Position numbers and translations under genes: made by a program
Notes under the pieces: generated by a model
Told to the model about the DNA's origin: nothing
Seen by the model: the letters and a program-made list of their open reading frames with translations, nothing else
Database searches by the model: none
Source: JBEIUL01 sp044356865
GTDB taxonomy: Bacteria > Planctomycetota > Phycisphaerae > Phycisphaerales > SM1A02
Direction of reading: 5' to 3'
Assembly: GCA_044356865.1 (NCBI GenBank)
Contig: JBIKVN010000056.1
Coordinates: 1 to 14,511 of the forward strand
Length of the DNA stretch: 14,511 nt
Part shown: positions 14,042 to 14,511 of the stretch, piece by piece
Layout: every line of letters starts with the position of its first letter
How positions within the stretch are numbered: position 1 is the stretch's first letter

Positions 14042-14511
14042 TCAGGGGTGTTTGCGAACGCTCTTGGTCTTGGCTTGGGTTTCCGGATCGGCCACGGGCT
14101 CGGGCCGGCGGCAGCCGCGCACCGCGACCGCGGGCAGGTCGAGCCGGGCGGAGACGGCGCCGGCGAGGGCCTCGGCGTGGAGCGGATCGTCGCAGAGGCA
14201 GAAGAGGGTCGAGCCGCTGCCCGAGACGTGGGCGGGGCGCTCGGCGAGCCCGGCGAGGCGGCGGGCGTGACCGGCCAGCGGCGCCGCGACGTCAAAGGCG
14301 GCGGCCGCGAGGTCGTTGAAGCACGCCGCGGGATCGGGCGGCGCGTCGCCCCGCACCAGCGAACGCACGCGGGCCGCGTCGACCCGGGCGTCGGGACGCA
14401 GGCGGTCGAAGGCGCGATAGACCGGGCCGGTCGGGCACGGTTCGGGCGGGAAGGCCAGCACCGCGTGCAGCTCGGGCACCTGCCCGTGCCGCTCGATCCG
14501 CTCGCCGAGCC
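14042..14511 (-). CDS. ispE: 4-diphosphocytidyl-2-C-methyl-D-erythritol kinase, C-terminal part (5' end outside window)
   Basis: GHMP-family kinase of the MEP isoprenoid pathway, phosphorylating CDP-methylerythritol at the 2-OH. About 156 C-terminal residues are present, roughly half the usual 280-300. Visible IspE features are LGERIERHGQVPELHAVLAF (the GxGE-like block leading into the central strand), PTGPVYRAFDRL (the sT..vY block), FNDLAAAAF (the NDLE block) and GHMP motif 3, HVSGSGSTLFCL. The last 15 or so residues (DPETQAKTKSVRKHP) are a charged tail. Followed by pepF after 19 nt. Another GHMP kinase is possible, but the combined blocks fit IspE best. Confidence 0.85.
   Translation of the reverse strand, partial: LGERIERHGQVPELHAVLAFPPEPCPTGPVYRAFDRLRPDARVDAARVRSLVRGDAPPDPAACFNDLAAAAFDVAAPLAGHARRLAGLAERPAHVSGSGSTLFCLCDDPLHAEALAGAVSARLDLPAVAVRGCRRPEPVADPETQAKTKSVRKHP

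Noticed and set aside
12127..14319. 730-codon open frame on the plus strand opposite pepF and ispE
   Set aside because: It is antisense to two confidently recognised genes, and its Val/Glu/Leu/Arg-rich translation shows no domain. Such frames are common opposite GC-rich genes.
1..14511. CRISPR array, prophage, insertion sequence or defence island
   Set aside because: No regularly spaced direct repeats, no integrase, transposase or phage proteins, and uniform composition. The genes are housekeeping or envelope-related.

Overview
The window is very GC-rich (roughly 70% by inspection) and reads as ordinary bacterial chromosome. There are no tRNA or rRNA genes, no CRISPR array and no recognisable transposase. 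The gene style suggests Planctomycetota: long extracytoplasmic hypothetical proteins, scattered housekeeping genes, start codons without Shine-Dalgarno sequences, and an enlarged SucD. That assignment is an inference. I see eleven well-supported genes, one of them cut by the right edge, plus one doubtful frameshifted ORF.

Left part (1-5828). A SAM-dependent methyltransferase (minus, 32-742) faces away from a large exported protein (plus, 762-2792). That protein looks like a gingipain-type (C25) fold without catalytic residues. It converges, with a 35-bp overlap, on an exported SGNH/GDSL-type hydrolase (minus, 2758-3774). Divergent from the hydrolase is a membrane-anchored YbaY-META (HslJ-like) fusion (plus, 3982-4902). 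A region of about 570 bp without a recognisable gene follows, then a doubtful frameshifted small ORF just before sucD.

Middle (5829-10545). sucD (TCA cycle) and purM (purine synthesis) diverge from a 94-bp spacer. purM converges on arfB (ribosome rescue), and the gap between them holds an inverted pair of REP-like hairpins. Divergent from arfB is a probable outer-membrane beta-barrel gene. It overlaps a metallophosphoesterase gene by 4 bp (GTGA), so the two form an operon.

Right part (10537-14511). A group II PLP-dependent aromatic amino acid decarboxylase homologue (minus) has Phe in place of the catalytic-loop Tyr, the change that defines plant aromatic acetaldehyde synthases. Upstream of it are a bidirectional intrinsic terminator and a hairpin-rich 312-bp spacer. 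Beyond these is a minus-strand operon of ispE (5' end outside the window) and a pepF-like M3 oligopeptidase.

One pattern runs through the window. Seven of nine genes that need their own promoter have a TANNNT hexamer 6-11 nt before the start codon and no Shine-Dalgarno sequence, so their mRNAs are predicted to be leaderless or nearly so. The two leads most worth following are this pattern and the Tyr-to-Phe change in the decarboxylase homologue.
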